Part shown: positions 43,903-51,723 of the stretch, in pieces
How positions within the stretch are numbered: the first letter of the stretch is position 1
How the letters are laid out: each line of letters starts with the position of its first letter
The notes under the pieces: generated by a model
Database searches by the model: none
Told to the model about the DNA's origin: nothing
The model's input: only the letters and a program-made list of their open reading frames with translations
Position numbers and translations under genes: made by a program
Source of the DNA: Streptomyces sp. CB01201
GTDB lineage: Bacteria; Actinomycetota; Actinomycetes; Streptomycetales; Streptomycetaceae
Direction: 5' to 3'
NCBI RefSeq assembly: GCF_002803085.1
Contig: NZ_NNBJ01000008.1
Location: forward strand, 62,001-126,000
Length of the DNA stretch: 64,000 bases

Positions 43903-45303
43903 GTGGCTCCCTCATCCGACGTCGGTCTACTGGTCACCGGCTTCGCCGGCATCGTCATCGTGGTTCTGCTCATCACGACACCGCTGAAGGTCCATCCCTT
44001 CCTGGCACTGGTGATCGGCGCCCTGGGCATCGGTCTCGTCGCCGGCGAGGCGCCGTTGGCCGTCGTCAAGTCCGTCACCACGGGGGCCGGCGGCACCCTG
44101 GGACAGACGGGCCTGATCCTGGTCCTCGGCACCGTGCTCGGCACCGTACTCGCCGAGTCGGGAGCCATTGGGCGGCTGGCCACCGTGCTGACCCGGGGCC
44201 GCTCGCTGCGCACCATCCCGTGGATGGTGAGCCTGCTCGCCCTGATCGTGGCGCTCCCCCTCTTCTTCGAGGTCGCCCTGGCGGTGCTGCTTCCCCTCCT
44301 GTTCAGCATCGCGAGGGAGGTCGAGACCTCGCTCCTGGACAGTGCGGGCCGCGACGCCAAGGGCAGGAGGACCTCGCCCTATCTGCTCGTGGGCGTTCCG
44401 GCCCTCGGCACCGTCGCCTCGGTGCACGCACTGGTGCCGCCCCATCCGGGCCCGACCGCCGCGGCGACGGCCGTCCACGCCGATGTGGGAACCGTCATCG
44501 CGTACGGACTGCCCATCGCCGTCATCACGATGGTGGTCTCCGGACAGTTCCTCGCCGGTCCGATCGCCCGCCGGATGTTTCCGGTGCCACCGCCCAGACT
44601 GGTGGAGCAGTTCGCGCTCAAGGCGGCCGACGACCGAACACCCCCGGGCATCACCCTGTCGGTCGTGCCCGTAGTGCTGCCGCTGGTCCTGGTGGTGGGC
44701 CAGTCGGTGGTCACGGTCCGCGGCTGGCACGGGAGTTGGGCCGCCGTCCTCGGATTCGTCGGCCAGCCGGTGGTCGCCCTGCTGATCGCCGTGCTCCTCG
44801 CCGTCGTGGGGCTCGGCCGGGCCCGGGGGGTACACGGGCAGCGGCTGAAGGGCCAGGTCGACGACAGCATCGCGGCGATCGCCCCGATCCTGCTCATCAT
44901 CGGCGGGGGCGGCGCCCTGAGCGGCGTCATGGTGGATTCCGGGATCGGCAAGGCGATCGCCCATCTCACCCACGGCCTGGGCATCTCGCCGCTGATCCTG
45001 GCCTGGGTGATCGCGGCCCTGATCCGGCTCTCGGTCGGCTCGGCGACGGTCGCCATCATCACCGCGTCCGGCATCGTCGCGCCCATCATGGCCGACAGCC
45101 CGGGACTCCACCCGGCACTCGTCGTCCTCGCCCTCGGCTGCGGCTCGATCATCTTCCCGCACATCAACAACGCGGCGTCCTGGCAGGTCAAGGAGAGCTT
45201 CGGCATGTCTCTGAGAGACATGTTCCAGAGCTTCACGGTGATCGAGACGACGGTGTCCGTGCTCGGCCTCGGCTGCGTACTGGCCGCGTCCGCCCTCATC
45301 TAG
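43903..45303 (+). CDS. GntP-family permease
   Basis: The 466-residue membrane protein has about twelve helices, close to the gluconate permease family in length and pattern (P-L-F-F-E-V-A-L-A-V-L-L-P-L-L near residue 120; V-H-A-L-V-P-P-H-P-G-P; G-S-A-T-V-A-I-I-T-A-S-G). The family imports gluconate and related sugar acids by proton symport. GAGAGG lies 6 bases before the GTG at 43903. It is followed closely by the DUF1537 kinase, which supports uptake of the acid processed by this operon. Confidence 0.9.
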   Translation: MAPSSDVGLLVTGFAGIVIVVLLITTPLKVHPFLALVIGALGIGLVAGEAPLAVVKSVTTGAGGTLGQTGLILVLGTVLGTVLAESGAIGRLATVLTRGRSLRTIPWMVSLLALIVALPLFFEVALAVLLPLLFSIAREVETSLLDSAGRDAKGRRTSPYLLVGVPALGTVASVHALVPPHPGPTAAATAVHADVGTVIAYGLPIAVITMVVSGQFLAGPIARRMFPVPPPRLVEQFALKAADDRTPPGITLSVVPVVLPLVLVVGQSVVTVRGWHGSWAAVLGFVGQPVVALLIAVLLAVVGLGRARGVHGQRLKGQVDDSIAAIAPILLIIGGGGALSGVMVDSGIGKAIAHLTHGLGISPLILAWVIAALIRLSVGSATVAIITASGIVAPIMADSPGLHPALVVLALGCGSIIFPHINNAASWQVKESFGMSLRDMFQSFTVIETTVSVLGLGCVLAASALI

Positions 45304-45343
45304 GGCCTGTCCGACCCGATCCAGGGCCTGTCCGGCCCGACCC
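45302..45343. repeat. 21-bp imperfect tandem repeat after GntP stop
   Basis: Copies at 45302-45322 and 45323-45343 differ at two positions and start within the TAG stop codon of the permease gene. Confidence 0.8.
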
Positions 45344-45363
45344 GACGGAAGGAACGAATCAAC

Positions 45364-46641
45364 ATGATCGGCGTGATCGCCGACGACGTCACCGGCGGCA
45401 CCGACGTCGCGGCCGCCCTGCGACGTCAGGGCCTGCGCACCCAGCTCTGCTTCGGCCTGCCCGCCGGGCTCCCGGCGCACTACCCCGCCGACGCCACGGT
45501 GGTCGCGCTCAAGACGCGAACTGCACCTGTGGCGGCGGCGGTTGAAGAGAGCCGGGCCGCCGCCCAGTGGCTCACCCGTTCCGGAGCCGGGCAGCTGTAC
45601 TTCAAGTACTGTTCCACCTTCGACTCCACCGACCGGGGCAACATCGGCCCGGTCCTGGACGCGCTCGGCGAGGTGGCCGATGGCCACCCCGTCGTCACCA
45701 CGCCGAGCTCCCCCGAACACGGGCGCACCCAGTACCAGGGGTACCTCTTCGTCGACGGCACCCTGCTGTCCGAGTCCCCCATGCGGCACCATCCCCTCAC
45801 GCCGATGCGGGACTCCTATCTCCCCCGGCTCCTCGATGCCCAGTCGGCACACCCCGGCTGCGCGGTTCTCGACCACTCCATCGTCTCGGGCGGGGCCGGC
45901 CGCATCACGGCCGCTCTTCGCCAACACGCGGGCCGGACAAGGTACTTGCTCGCGGACGCGCTCACCGGAGCCGACCTGTACGCAATCGCCCGGGCCGGCG
46001 CCGGACTGCCGCTGCTCGCGGGGGCGGCCGGCCTTGCCGGAGCGCTCGCCAGGGTGCACGCCGAGCGGAGCCCCTCCGTCCGGGACGGCCTGGCGGCTCT
46101 GCCGCCCCTCCCGGGCGGGCCCGCGGTCGCTCTGGCCGGCAGCTGCTCCCGACGCACTCTGGAGCAGATCGACGCCATGCGCTCGGCCGGCCGCCCCGTC
46201 CACCCGCTCGACCCCCTGGCCGACCAGGACCCCGGCCGACTCGCCGAGCGCGCGCTTGCCTGGTACGACGGGCTCGGCGCCGCCAAGTCGGCCGCGGGAG
46301 CGCTGATCCACTCCTCGATGCCACCCCCGGCACTGCGTACCGTCCAGGACGCGCTCGGCGCGGACCGGGCCGCTTCGATCCTGGAGACCGCGCTCGGCCG
46401 CATCGCCACGGGGCTGGCCGCACGTGGGGTGACCCGGCTCGTCGTCGCCGGAGGGGAGACGTCCGGCGCGGTCGTCACAGCACTCGGCATCGAGGGCGGC
46501 CAGGTCGGCGCGGAGGCGGCCCGAGGGGTCCCGTGGATCCACACCCCGGCCGGCCTGGACGTCCTCCTGAAGTCGGGAAACTTCGGCGCACCGGACTTGC
46601 TGCTCACCGCCACGGCCACCGCTGCGAGGAGCCCGGCATGA
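45364..46641 (+). CDS. four-carbon acid sugar kinase (DUF1537/OtnK-type)
   Basis: The 425-residue kinase has an N-terminal domain starting M-I-G-V-I-A-D-D-V-T-G-G-T-D-V-A and Y-F-K-Y-C-S-T-F-D-S-T-D-R-G-N-I-G-P, both characteristic of DUF1537. The C-terminal nucleotide-binding domain has V-A-L-A-G-S-C-S-R-R-T-L and L-V-V-A-G-G-E-T-S-G-A-V. Family members phosphorylate 3-oxo-tetronates or D-threonate at C4 with ATP. GAAGGAA lies upstream of the ATG. The stop overlaps the aldolase start (ATGA). Confidence 0.93.
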   Translation: MIGVIADDVTGGTDVAAALRRQGLRTQLCFGLPAGLPAHYPADATVVALKTRTAPVAAAVEESRAAAQWLTRSGAGQLYFKYCSTFDSTDRGNIGPVLDALGEVADGHPVVTTPSSPEHGRTQYQGYLFVDGTLLSESPMRHHPLTPMRDSYLPRLLDAQSAHPGCAVLDHSIVSGGAGRITAALRQHAGRTRYLLADALTGADLYAIARAGAGLPLLAGAAGLAGALARVHAERSPSVRDGLAALPPLPGGPAVALAGSCSRRTLEQIDAMRSAGRPVHPLDPLADQDPGRLAERALAWYDGLGAAKSAAGALIHSSMPPPALRTVQDALGADRAASILETALGRIATGLAARGVTRLVVAGGETSGAVVTALGIEGGQVGAEAARGVPWIHTPAGLDVLLKSGNFGAPDLLLTATATAARSPA

Positions 46642-48095
46642 CCTCCCCCGAGCGGATCGCCGCGGGCGAGGACATCGTGCGGACCGCACGTTCGCTGTTC
46701 TCCCGCCGCCTCACCCACGGCCGCACCGGCAATCTGTCCGTACGCGTCCGGCAGGGCATCCTGGTGACCCCCACCGGATCGAGCCTCGGCACGGTCACCG
46801 TGGAGCAACTCTCCCTGGTCGACGCCCGGGGCCGGCATCTCGACGGCCCGCCGCCCTCCAAGGAGGCCGCGCTGCACGCCGCGGTGCTGCGCGCCCGTCC
46901 CCGCGCACGGGCCGTCGTGCACACCCACTCCACCCACGCGGCAGCCGTCTCCTGTCTCGCCGGGCTCGACCCCGACAACGCGCTGCCGCCCCTGACCGCT
47001 TACTTCGCCATGCGCGTCGGACGTCTTCCGCTGCTGCCGTACTACGCACCGGGCGACCGGCGCCTGGCCCGGGCGGCGGAGGAGGCGGCCAGGCTCGGGC
47101 CTGCCGTCCTGCTGCGCAATCACGGACCCCTCGTCGCGGGAACCTCCCTGGCCACCGCCCTCGACGCGCTGGAGGAACTGGAGGAGACGGCCCGCCTCTT
47201 CCTGCTGTTGAAAGGCATGCCGACCCGGCCGCTCACCGACGCCGAACAGGCCGCCCTGACGCCCCCCGCACAGCGCGCGGCTCGACGCTCAGCACCGCCC
47301 CCGAGAGAAGGAAGCGAACTCACCGTGCTCGACAGGAACAGTGAAAACCACCCCGGCTCCGCGACAGCGCAGGCGCCTGCGGAGGACGACCCCGCTCAGC
47401 ACTCCGTCACGCTCTTCAGCGCCCTGGCCGTACGCAAGGCCCTGGACGAGGTCGTGCTGCCCGCCTTCACCCGCAGCACCGGGGTGGCCGTCAACGCCGT
47501 GTTCGACCCCACGGCCCAGCTCGTACGCCGGATCGACGCGGGCCAGCCCTTCGACGTGCTGATCGGCGTCACCGACTCCTTCCACCCGCTCGTGCGACGA
47601 AGGCTGGTGGCTCCCGATACGCTGACTGCCCTTGCTCGCACGGGAGTTGGGCTCGCCGTGGCGCCCGGAGCGCCGCGCCCGGACATCAGCACGCGGTCCG
47701 CACTCGTCGCCACCCTGCGGGCCGCCCGCAGCGTCGCGTACTCGCGGACCGGCGCGAGCGGCCGGTACTTCGCCGGGCTCCTGGACGACCTCGGCATCGC
47801 CGATGAGATCAACGCCAGGGCGACCGTCATCGAGAAGGGCTTCGTCGCCGAGGCCGTGGTCGACGGGCGGGCCGACATCGCCGTCCAGCAGCTCAGTGAG
47901 CTGCTCTTCGTCCCCCAGGCGGACATCGCGGGACCGCTTCCCGAAGAAGTGCAGCACTACAGCCACCTCTCGGCGATCCTCAACACCGGATCCACCCGCT
48001 CCCCCGCCGCACGGGCCCTGCTGGCCCACCTGCGCGGGCCGCTCGCCGCCGAGGCCTACACGGACACCCTGCTCGAACCGACGGCAGAGGGCTGA
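46638..48095 (+). CDS. class II aldolase (3-oxo-tetronate 4-phosphate decarboxylase-like) fused to ModA-like substrate-binding domain
   Basis: One 485-residue open frame contains two proteins normally separate. Residues 1-215 are a class II aldolase/adducin domain: G-R-T-G-N-L-S-V-R, T-P-T-G-S-S-L-G, H-T-H-S-T-H-A-A-A (zinc His) and R-N-H-G-P-L. This is the OtnC-type decarboxylase expected after the DUF1537 kinase, giving DHAP. Residues about 245-485 form a type 2 periplasmic-binding fold (V-T-L-F-S-A-L-A-V-R-K-A-L-D-E-V, P-F-D-V-L-I-G-V, G-R-A-D-I-A-V-Q-Q-L-S-E-L) without signal peptide. A GTG at 47325 with a GAAGGAAG box could start the second part alone (256 residues). No stop lies between. 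Confidence 0.85.
   Translation: MTSPERIAAGEDIVRTARSLFSRRLTHGRTGNLSVRVRQGILVTPTGSSLGTVTVEQLSLVDARGRHLDGPPPSKEAALHAAVLRARPRARAVVHTHSTHAAAVSCLAGLDPDNALPPLTAYFAMRVGRLPLLPYYAPGDRRLARAAEEAARLGPAVLLRNHGPLVAGTSLATALDALEELEETARLFLLLKGMPTRPLTDAEQAALTPPAQRAARRSAPPPREGSELTVLDRNSENHPGSATAQAPAEDDPAQHSVTLFSALAVRKALDEVVLPAFTRSTGVAVNAVFDPTAQLVRRIDAGQPFDVLIGVTDSFHPLVRRRLVAPDTLTALARTGVGLAVAPGAPRPDISTRSALVATLRAARSVAYSRTGASGRYFAGLLDDLGIADEINARATVIEKGFVAEAVVDGRADIAVQQLSELLFVPQADIAGPLPEEVQHYSHLSAILNTGSTRSPAARALLAHLRGPLAAEAYTDTLLEPTAEG
47307..47327 (+). promoter_or_regulatory. internal translation start for the substrate-binding-like half
   Basis: GAAGGAAG (47307-47314) lies 10 bases before an in-frame GTG at 47325. 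It may yield a separate cytosolic binding-protein-like product. Confidence 0.5.
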
Positions 48096-48139
48096 GCACC
48101 CGGCTCCGGCGCTCCCCGGCGCCCCGCCGCCCCGTCCGC

Positions 48140-48187
48140 GACGGTCTCAGTGGGCGACGGTCTCAGTGGGGTCCGGTCTCAGTGGGC
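48140..48187. repeat. 16-bp tandem repeat, three copies, over the gntR stop codon
   Basis: Units at 48140, 48156 and 48172 share CGGTCTCAGTGGG. On the minus strand each contains CCCACTGA, and the TGA of the copy at 48172-48187 is the actual gntR stop. Confidence 0.85.
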
Positions 48188-48862
48188 TCCGGATGCCAGG
48201 ATGCGGTCCTTCGCCTCGGCGAGGTGACGGCGCATCAGCTCCGCCGCGCCTTCCGCGTCCCGGCGCTCCAGGGCGCGGTGGATCAGGCGGTGCTCCTCCG
48301 CGGCGTGCGAGGCGCCGGTCCTGCCTCGCTTGCTGAACATCCGGAAGCGCTGCACATGGCCGCCGAGCGCGAGCAGGGCCTGCTCCAGGAAGGGATTGCC
48401 GCTCTGCGCCGCGATCAGCCGGTGGAAGGCGTCGTCGGCCCGCCAGTAGTGCTGGAACCCGTCCGTGCGGGTGTCCGCGCTGGACGCCGAGTGGTCCAGC
48501 TCATCCACCGCGGCACCCAGCGTTTCCAGGAACTCCGGCGTGGTCCGCAGCCCGGCCTCCAGCGTGAGGGCGGGTTCGAGCACCGCTCGGGCCTCGAAGA
48601 GCTTGCCGATCTCACGGTCGCTCAGCGCGTCGGCCACCCGGTAGCCCTTGAGGGCCTCGCGCCGTACCAGACCGGTGTGTTCGAGGCGCGCCAGCGCTTC
48701 GCGCAACGGGGTCTGGCTGACGTCGAGTTCACGCGAGAGCGCGCCGATGTTCAACGGCGAGCCCGCGACCCTCTCCCCCGCGATGAACTGTTCGAGCAGC
48801 ACCTTGTACATGCGGTCTGCGATGGGCTCACGTACCGGACCGGACTTCGTCGACACCATCAT
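48179..48862 (-). CDS. GntR-family (FCD) transcriptional regulator
   Basis: The 227-residue regulator has a winged helix (about 10-75: I-A-D-R-M-Y-K-V-L-L, L-S-R-E-L-D-V-S-Q-T-P-L-R-E-A-L-A-R-L-E). The FCD ligand-binding domain has metal-site residues (R-A-D-D-A-F-H-R-L and E-E-H-R-L-I-H-R-A-L). FCD regulators usually sense organic acids. It converges on the sugar-acid operon and is likely its regulator. TATGAT (48913-48918, minus strand) is a possible -10. The ATG at 48862 is annotated, but a GCGAGG box fits a GTG at 48856 better. Confidence 0.92.
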   Translation of the reverse strand: MMVSTKSGPVREPIADRMYKVLLEQFIAGERVAGSPLNIGALSRELDVSQTPLREALARLEHTGLVRREALKGYRVADALSDREIGKLFEARAVLEPALTLEAGLRTTPEFLETLGAAVDELDHSASSADTRTDGFQHYWRADDAFHRLIAAQSGNPFLEQALLALGGHVQRFRMFSKRGRTGASHAAEEHRLIHRALERRDAEGAAELMRRHLAEAKDRILASGAH

Positions 48863-48984
48863 CCTCGCGGGCTTCGTACAGGATCGATCTCATTGATGTG
48901 GAAAGGACGTGAATCATATACCCGAGATCCTTTCCGCATCGCGGCACGTCGTGGGGTCGGCCGGCGAACACCGCGCGGGCGCCG

Positions 48985-50778
48985 TCACGGCACCATCCAG
49001 CCCAGTACCGAGGTGGATTGGAGCCAGGCGAGGACGCACAGGGCGGTGAGGACGGCCAGGCTCCAGCCGATCACCTTGCGCAGGATGTCTCCCTCGCGGC
49101 CGGTCAGCCCCACGGCTCCGGCGGCGATGACGAGGTTCTGCATCGCGGCGGCCTTGCCCTGCACCCCGCCGGTGCTGTTGGTGGCCGCCGCCAGTAGCGG
49201 GGAGATGCCGACGTGCTGGGCCGCGGTCACCTGCATCGCGCCGAACAGCGCGTTGGACGAGGTGTCGGAGCCGGTGAGGGCCACCCCGAACCAGCCGAGC
49301 AGGCCGGACAGGAGCGCGAAGAGACGGCCCGCCCCGGCCAGCCACACGCCGAGCGACACGGCCATCCCGGACAGGTTCATGACGTAGGAGAGGGCGAGGA
49401 CGCAGCTGACGGTGAGGGCGGCCCAGCGGATCTGCCGGAGGGCTTCGCCGTAGCAGCGCACCGCGCGGCGCGCGGACACCCGCAGCACGCAGGCGCTGAC
49501 GACTCCCGTGCAGAGCAGCAGGGTTCCGGCGGCGCCGAGCCAGCCGAAGTCGAAGGTGGCGACCGCGAGCGGGCGACCGCTCGCGCTCACCACACGCAGT
49601 CCCGGCCAGGTGAAGGACACGTCCCGGGCGTCGACGAACCGGGCGACGGGGCCGTCGTAGGAGACCAGGGAGAAGAGGAACGTGAGCAGCGCGTACGGAA
49701 AGTAGGCGCGGAGCACCTCGCGGCGCGGATCGGCGGGCGGAGCCGGGACGCCGGGCCCGGACGGGGCCGGAGGGGTCATCAGAGGTGCCGCGCCGGCCGG
49801 GGCGAGGGCGGGCTCCGGTTCGGCGGGGAGACGGGTCGCGACCGGCACGCGCCCGCGGGCGCCGGGGCCGGCGTCCGCAGGGCGGGCCGGGCGCCGGACG
49901 CGCAGCACCACGAGGACCGCGCCGGCCGAGACGAGCGCGGCCACGAGGTCGGTGAGCTGGTAGGCCAGATGGTTGGAGCACAGGTACTGCCCCGCGCCGA
50001 AGCCCGCTCCGGCCGCTAGGGCGACCGGCCACAACTCCCGCAGCCCACGGCTGCCGTCGAGGATGAACAGGAGGACGAACGGCACCAGGAACGCGATCAC
50101 GGCGGACTGCCGGCCCACCATCGCGCCCAGTTCGGTGGCGGGGAACGAGGTCACTTTGGCGAGTGCCTGGATGGGGTTGCCCACCGAACCGAAGGCGGCG
50201 GGCGCGGTGTTGGCGAAGGTGGCGATCGCCGCGGCCTTCAGCGGCGGCTGGCCCAGGCCCACCAGGATGACCGAGGTGACGGCGATGGGGGTGCCGAATC
50301 CGGAGAGCGACTCGACCATCGCGCCGAAGCAGAAGGCGATGAGGATCGCCTGGACACGAGGGTCGTCGGAGAGCCGGGCGAAGCTCCGGCTGATGACGGC
50401 GTCATGCCCGGAGGCGCGCTGGAGGCGGTTGATCCACACGGCGCCGAGCACGATCCACACGATCGGGAAGAGACCAAAGGCGGCGCCCTCGGTCGCGCCG
50501 AGGGCGACCTGTCCGGCCGGCATGCCGTAGACGACGACGGCAAGCACGGCGGCGGTGGCGAGCCCGGCGAGGGCCGCCCGGTGCGCCTTGACCCGCAGAA
50601 CGCCGAGCAGCACGAGCAGCACGATGAGCGGGGTCGCGGCGAGGAGTGCGGTGAGGGCAGGGTGGCCCAAGGGGTCGGTGATCTGGCGGTACACGGAGCT
50701 CTCGCTTTCTGCGGCCGGGAAGGAGGTGGCGGCAAGAACGCTCGATCCGTCTGCGGGAGGACACACAGACACGGGCAT
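48985..50778 (-). CDS. L-lactate/glycolate permease family transporter
   Basis: The 597-residue LctP/GlcA-type permease has about 13 membrane helices with the family patterns M-V-E-S-L-S-G-F-G-T-P-I-A-V and G-V-A-L-T-G-S-D-T-S-S-N-A-L-F-G. A Pro/Ala-rich cytosolic loop (about 320-350) is longer than usual. The family carries lactate and glycolate with protons. The stretch just upstream of its ATG contains the operator ATTCCG-N5-CGGAAT (50781-50797). The IclR gene is next on the same strand. Confidence 0.92.
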   Translation of the reverse strand: MPVSVCPPADGSSVLAATSFPAAESESSVYRQITDPLGHPALTALLAATPLIVLLVLLGVLRVKAHRAALAGLATAAVLAVVVYGMPAGQVALGATEGAAFGLFPIVWIVLGAVWINRLQRASGHDAVISRSFARLSDDPRVQAILIAFCFGAMVESLSGFGTPIAVTSVILVGLGQPPLKAAAIATFANTAPAAFGSVGNPIQALAKVTSFPATELGAMVGRQSAVIAFLVPFVLLFILDGSRGLRELWPVALAAGAGFGAGQYLCSNHLAYQLTDLVAALVSAGAVLVVLRVRRPARPADAGPGARGRVPVATRLPAEPEPALAPAGAAPLMTPPAPSGPGVPAPPADPRREVLRAYFPYALLTFLFSLVSYDGPVARFVDARDVSFTWPGLRVVSASGRPLAVATFDFGWLGAAGTLLLCTGVVSACVLRVSARRAVRCYGEALRQIRWAALTVSCVLALSYVMNLSGMAVSLGVWLAGAGRLFALLSGLLGWFGVALTGSDTSSNALFGAMQVTAAQHVGISPLLAAATNSTGGVQGKAAAMQNLVIAAGAVGLTGREGDILRKVIGWSLAVLTALCVLAWLQSTSVLGWMVP

Positions 50779-50780
50779 TG

Positions 50781-50797
50781 ATTCCGTATCGCGGAAT
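50781..50797. promoter_or_regulatory. putative IclR operator at permease start
   Basis: ATTCCG-TATCG-CGGAAT is a perfect 6-5-6 inverted repeat two bases upstream of the permease start codon. It shares the CCG-N5-CGG core with sites at 51665-51701. Confidence 0.65.
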
Positions 50798-50856
50798 AAT
50801 GCTTCCGATTGGTGTCACAGCTTGAGAGCACCGCGGGGCTCCGTCAAGGGGTCACG

Positions 50857-51627
50857 TCAACAACTTCCGTCATGAGAGCGGGACTTGTTGTTTCCCAGTG
50901 CCCGACCGAGGCGCTCTGCCGCGACCACCACCATGGCCGCGAACCGCTCGCCCGAGGCCGCCGTCATACGGCTGGTCGGCACGTTCACACTCAGGCTCGC
51001 CACCGGCAGGCCGTCCATCCCGATCACCGCAGCCGCGACGGCCGACACATCCGCCCGCCACTCACCGCCGTTGGTGGCGTAGCCACGGCGCCGGACCTCG
51101 GCGAGTTCAACACGCAGCCGGCGGGGGTCGGTGATCGTGGCGGGCGTGAACCCGGCCAGGTCGTGCGTGAGCCGGCGCTCCCATGCCTCCATCGGGCCGG
51201 CCGCGAGGATCGCCTTGCCGTTGGCCGAGGCGTGTACGGGCAGGTCCTGGCCGAGCGGGAGCACGATGCGGACCGGCTGGCTGGTCTCCAGGCGCTCGAT
51301 GAGGACGACCCGGTCGCCCTCCGGTACGGCGAGGTGGACGGTCTCGCCGCACTCCCGGCGCAGCTCCTCCATCACCGGCACCGCGGCATCCCGCAGCCCC
51401 AGTTCACCGGTGGCCCGGCGGCCCACGTAGAGCGCTTTGGCGGTGACCGTCCAACGGGTCGGGGCACCCGCGGCCGGACGGATCCAGCCCGCCTCGTGCA
51501 GGGTGAGCAGGCTGCGCTGCACCGAACTCTTGGGCAGTTCCATGGCGCGGGCCAGCTCGGCCACACCGATCGGCTGGCGCTCGGCGATCTCCTCCAGCGC
51601 CCGGAGCGCGTTGAGAACGTTCTGCAT
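50857..51627 (-). CDS. IclR-family transcriptional regulator
   Basis: The 256-residue protein has an N-terminal winged helix (V-L-N-A-L-R-A-L-E-E-I and I-G-V-A-E-L-A-R-A-M-E-L-P-K-S-S-V-Q-R-S-L-L-T-L). The IclR effector domain has H-L-A-V-P-E-G-D-R-V-V-L-I-E-R and A-S-A-N-G-K-A-I-L-A-A, a glyoxylate/pyruvate-type pocket in related proteins. GGGGAG lies 6 bases before the ATG. It sits between the permease and the divergent aminotransferase and probably binds the CCG-N5-CGG sites near both. Confidence 0.93.
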   Translation of the reverse strand: MQNVLNALRALEEIAERQPIGVAELARAMELPKSSVQRSLLTLHEAGWIRPAAGAPTRWTVTAKALYVGRRATGELGLRDAAVPVMEELRRECGETVHLAVPEGDRVVLIERLETSQPVRIVLPLGQDLPVHASANGKAILAAGPMEAWERRLTHDLAGFTPATITDPRRLRVELAEVRRRGYATNGGEWRADVSAVAAAVIGMDGLPVASLSVNVPTSRMTAASGERFAAMVVVAAERLGRALGNNKSRSHDGSC

Positions 51628-51664
51628 CCTTGACTCCCCTGGGACGGCGACCCTACCCTCTTGC

Positions 51665-51701
51665 GTGCCATAGAACGGTACGCTGTGCCGCTGAACGGCA
51701 C
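51665..51701. promoter_or_regulatory. tandem IclR operators upstream of aminotransferase
   Basis: GTGCCATAGAACGGTAC (51665-51681, imperfect) and GTGCCGCTGAACGGCAC (51685-51701, perfect 6-5-6) are spaced exactly 20 bp apart, about two helical turns, in the divergent region between the IclR and aminotransferase genes. Confidence 0.65.
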
Positions 51702-51723
51702 AATCCTGAAAGGGAGTTGGCCG

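Noticed and set aside
48096..48187. The three 16-bp repeats near gntR as a CRISPR array
   Set aside because: Units are directly abutting without spacers and too short; simple tandem repeat.
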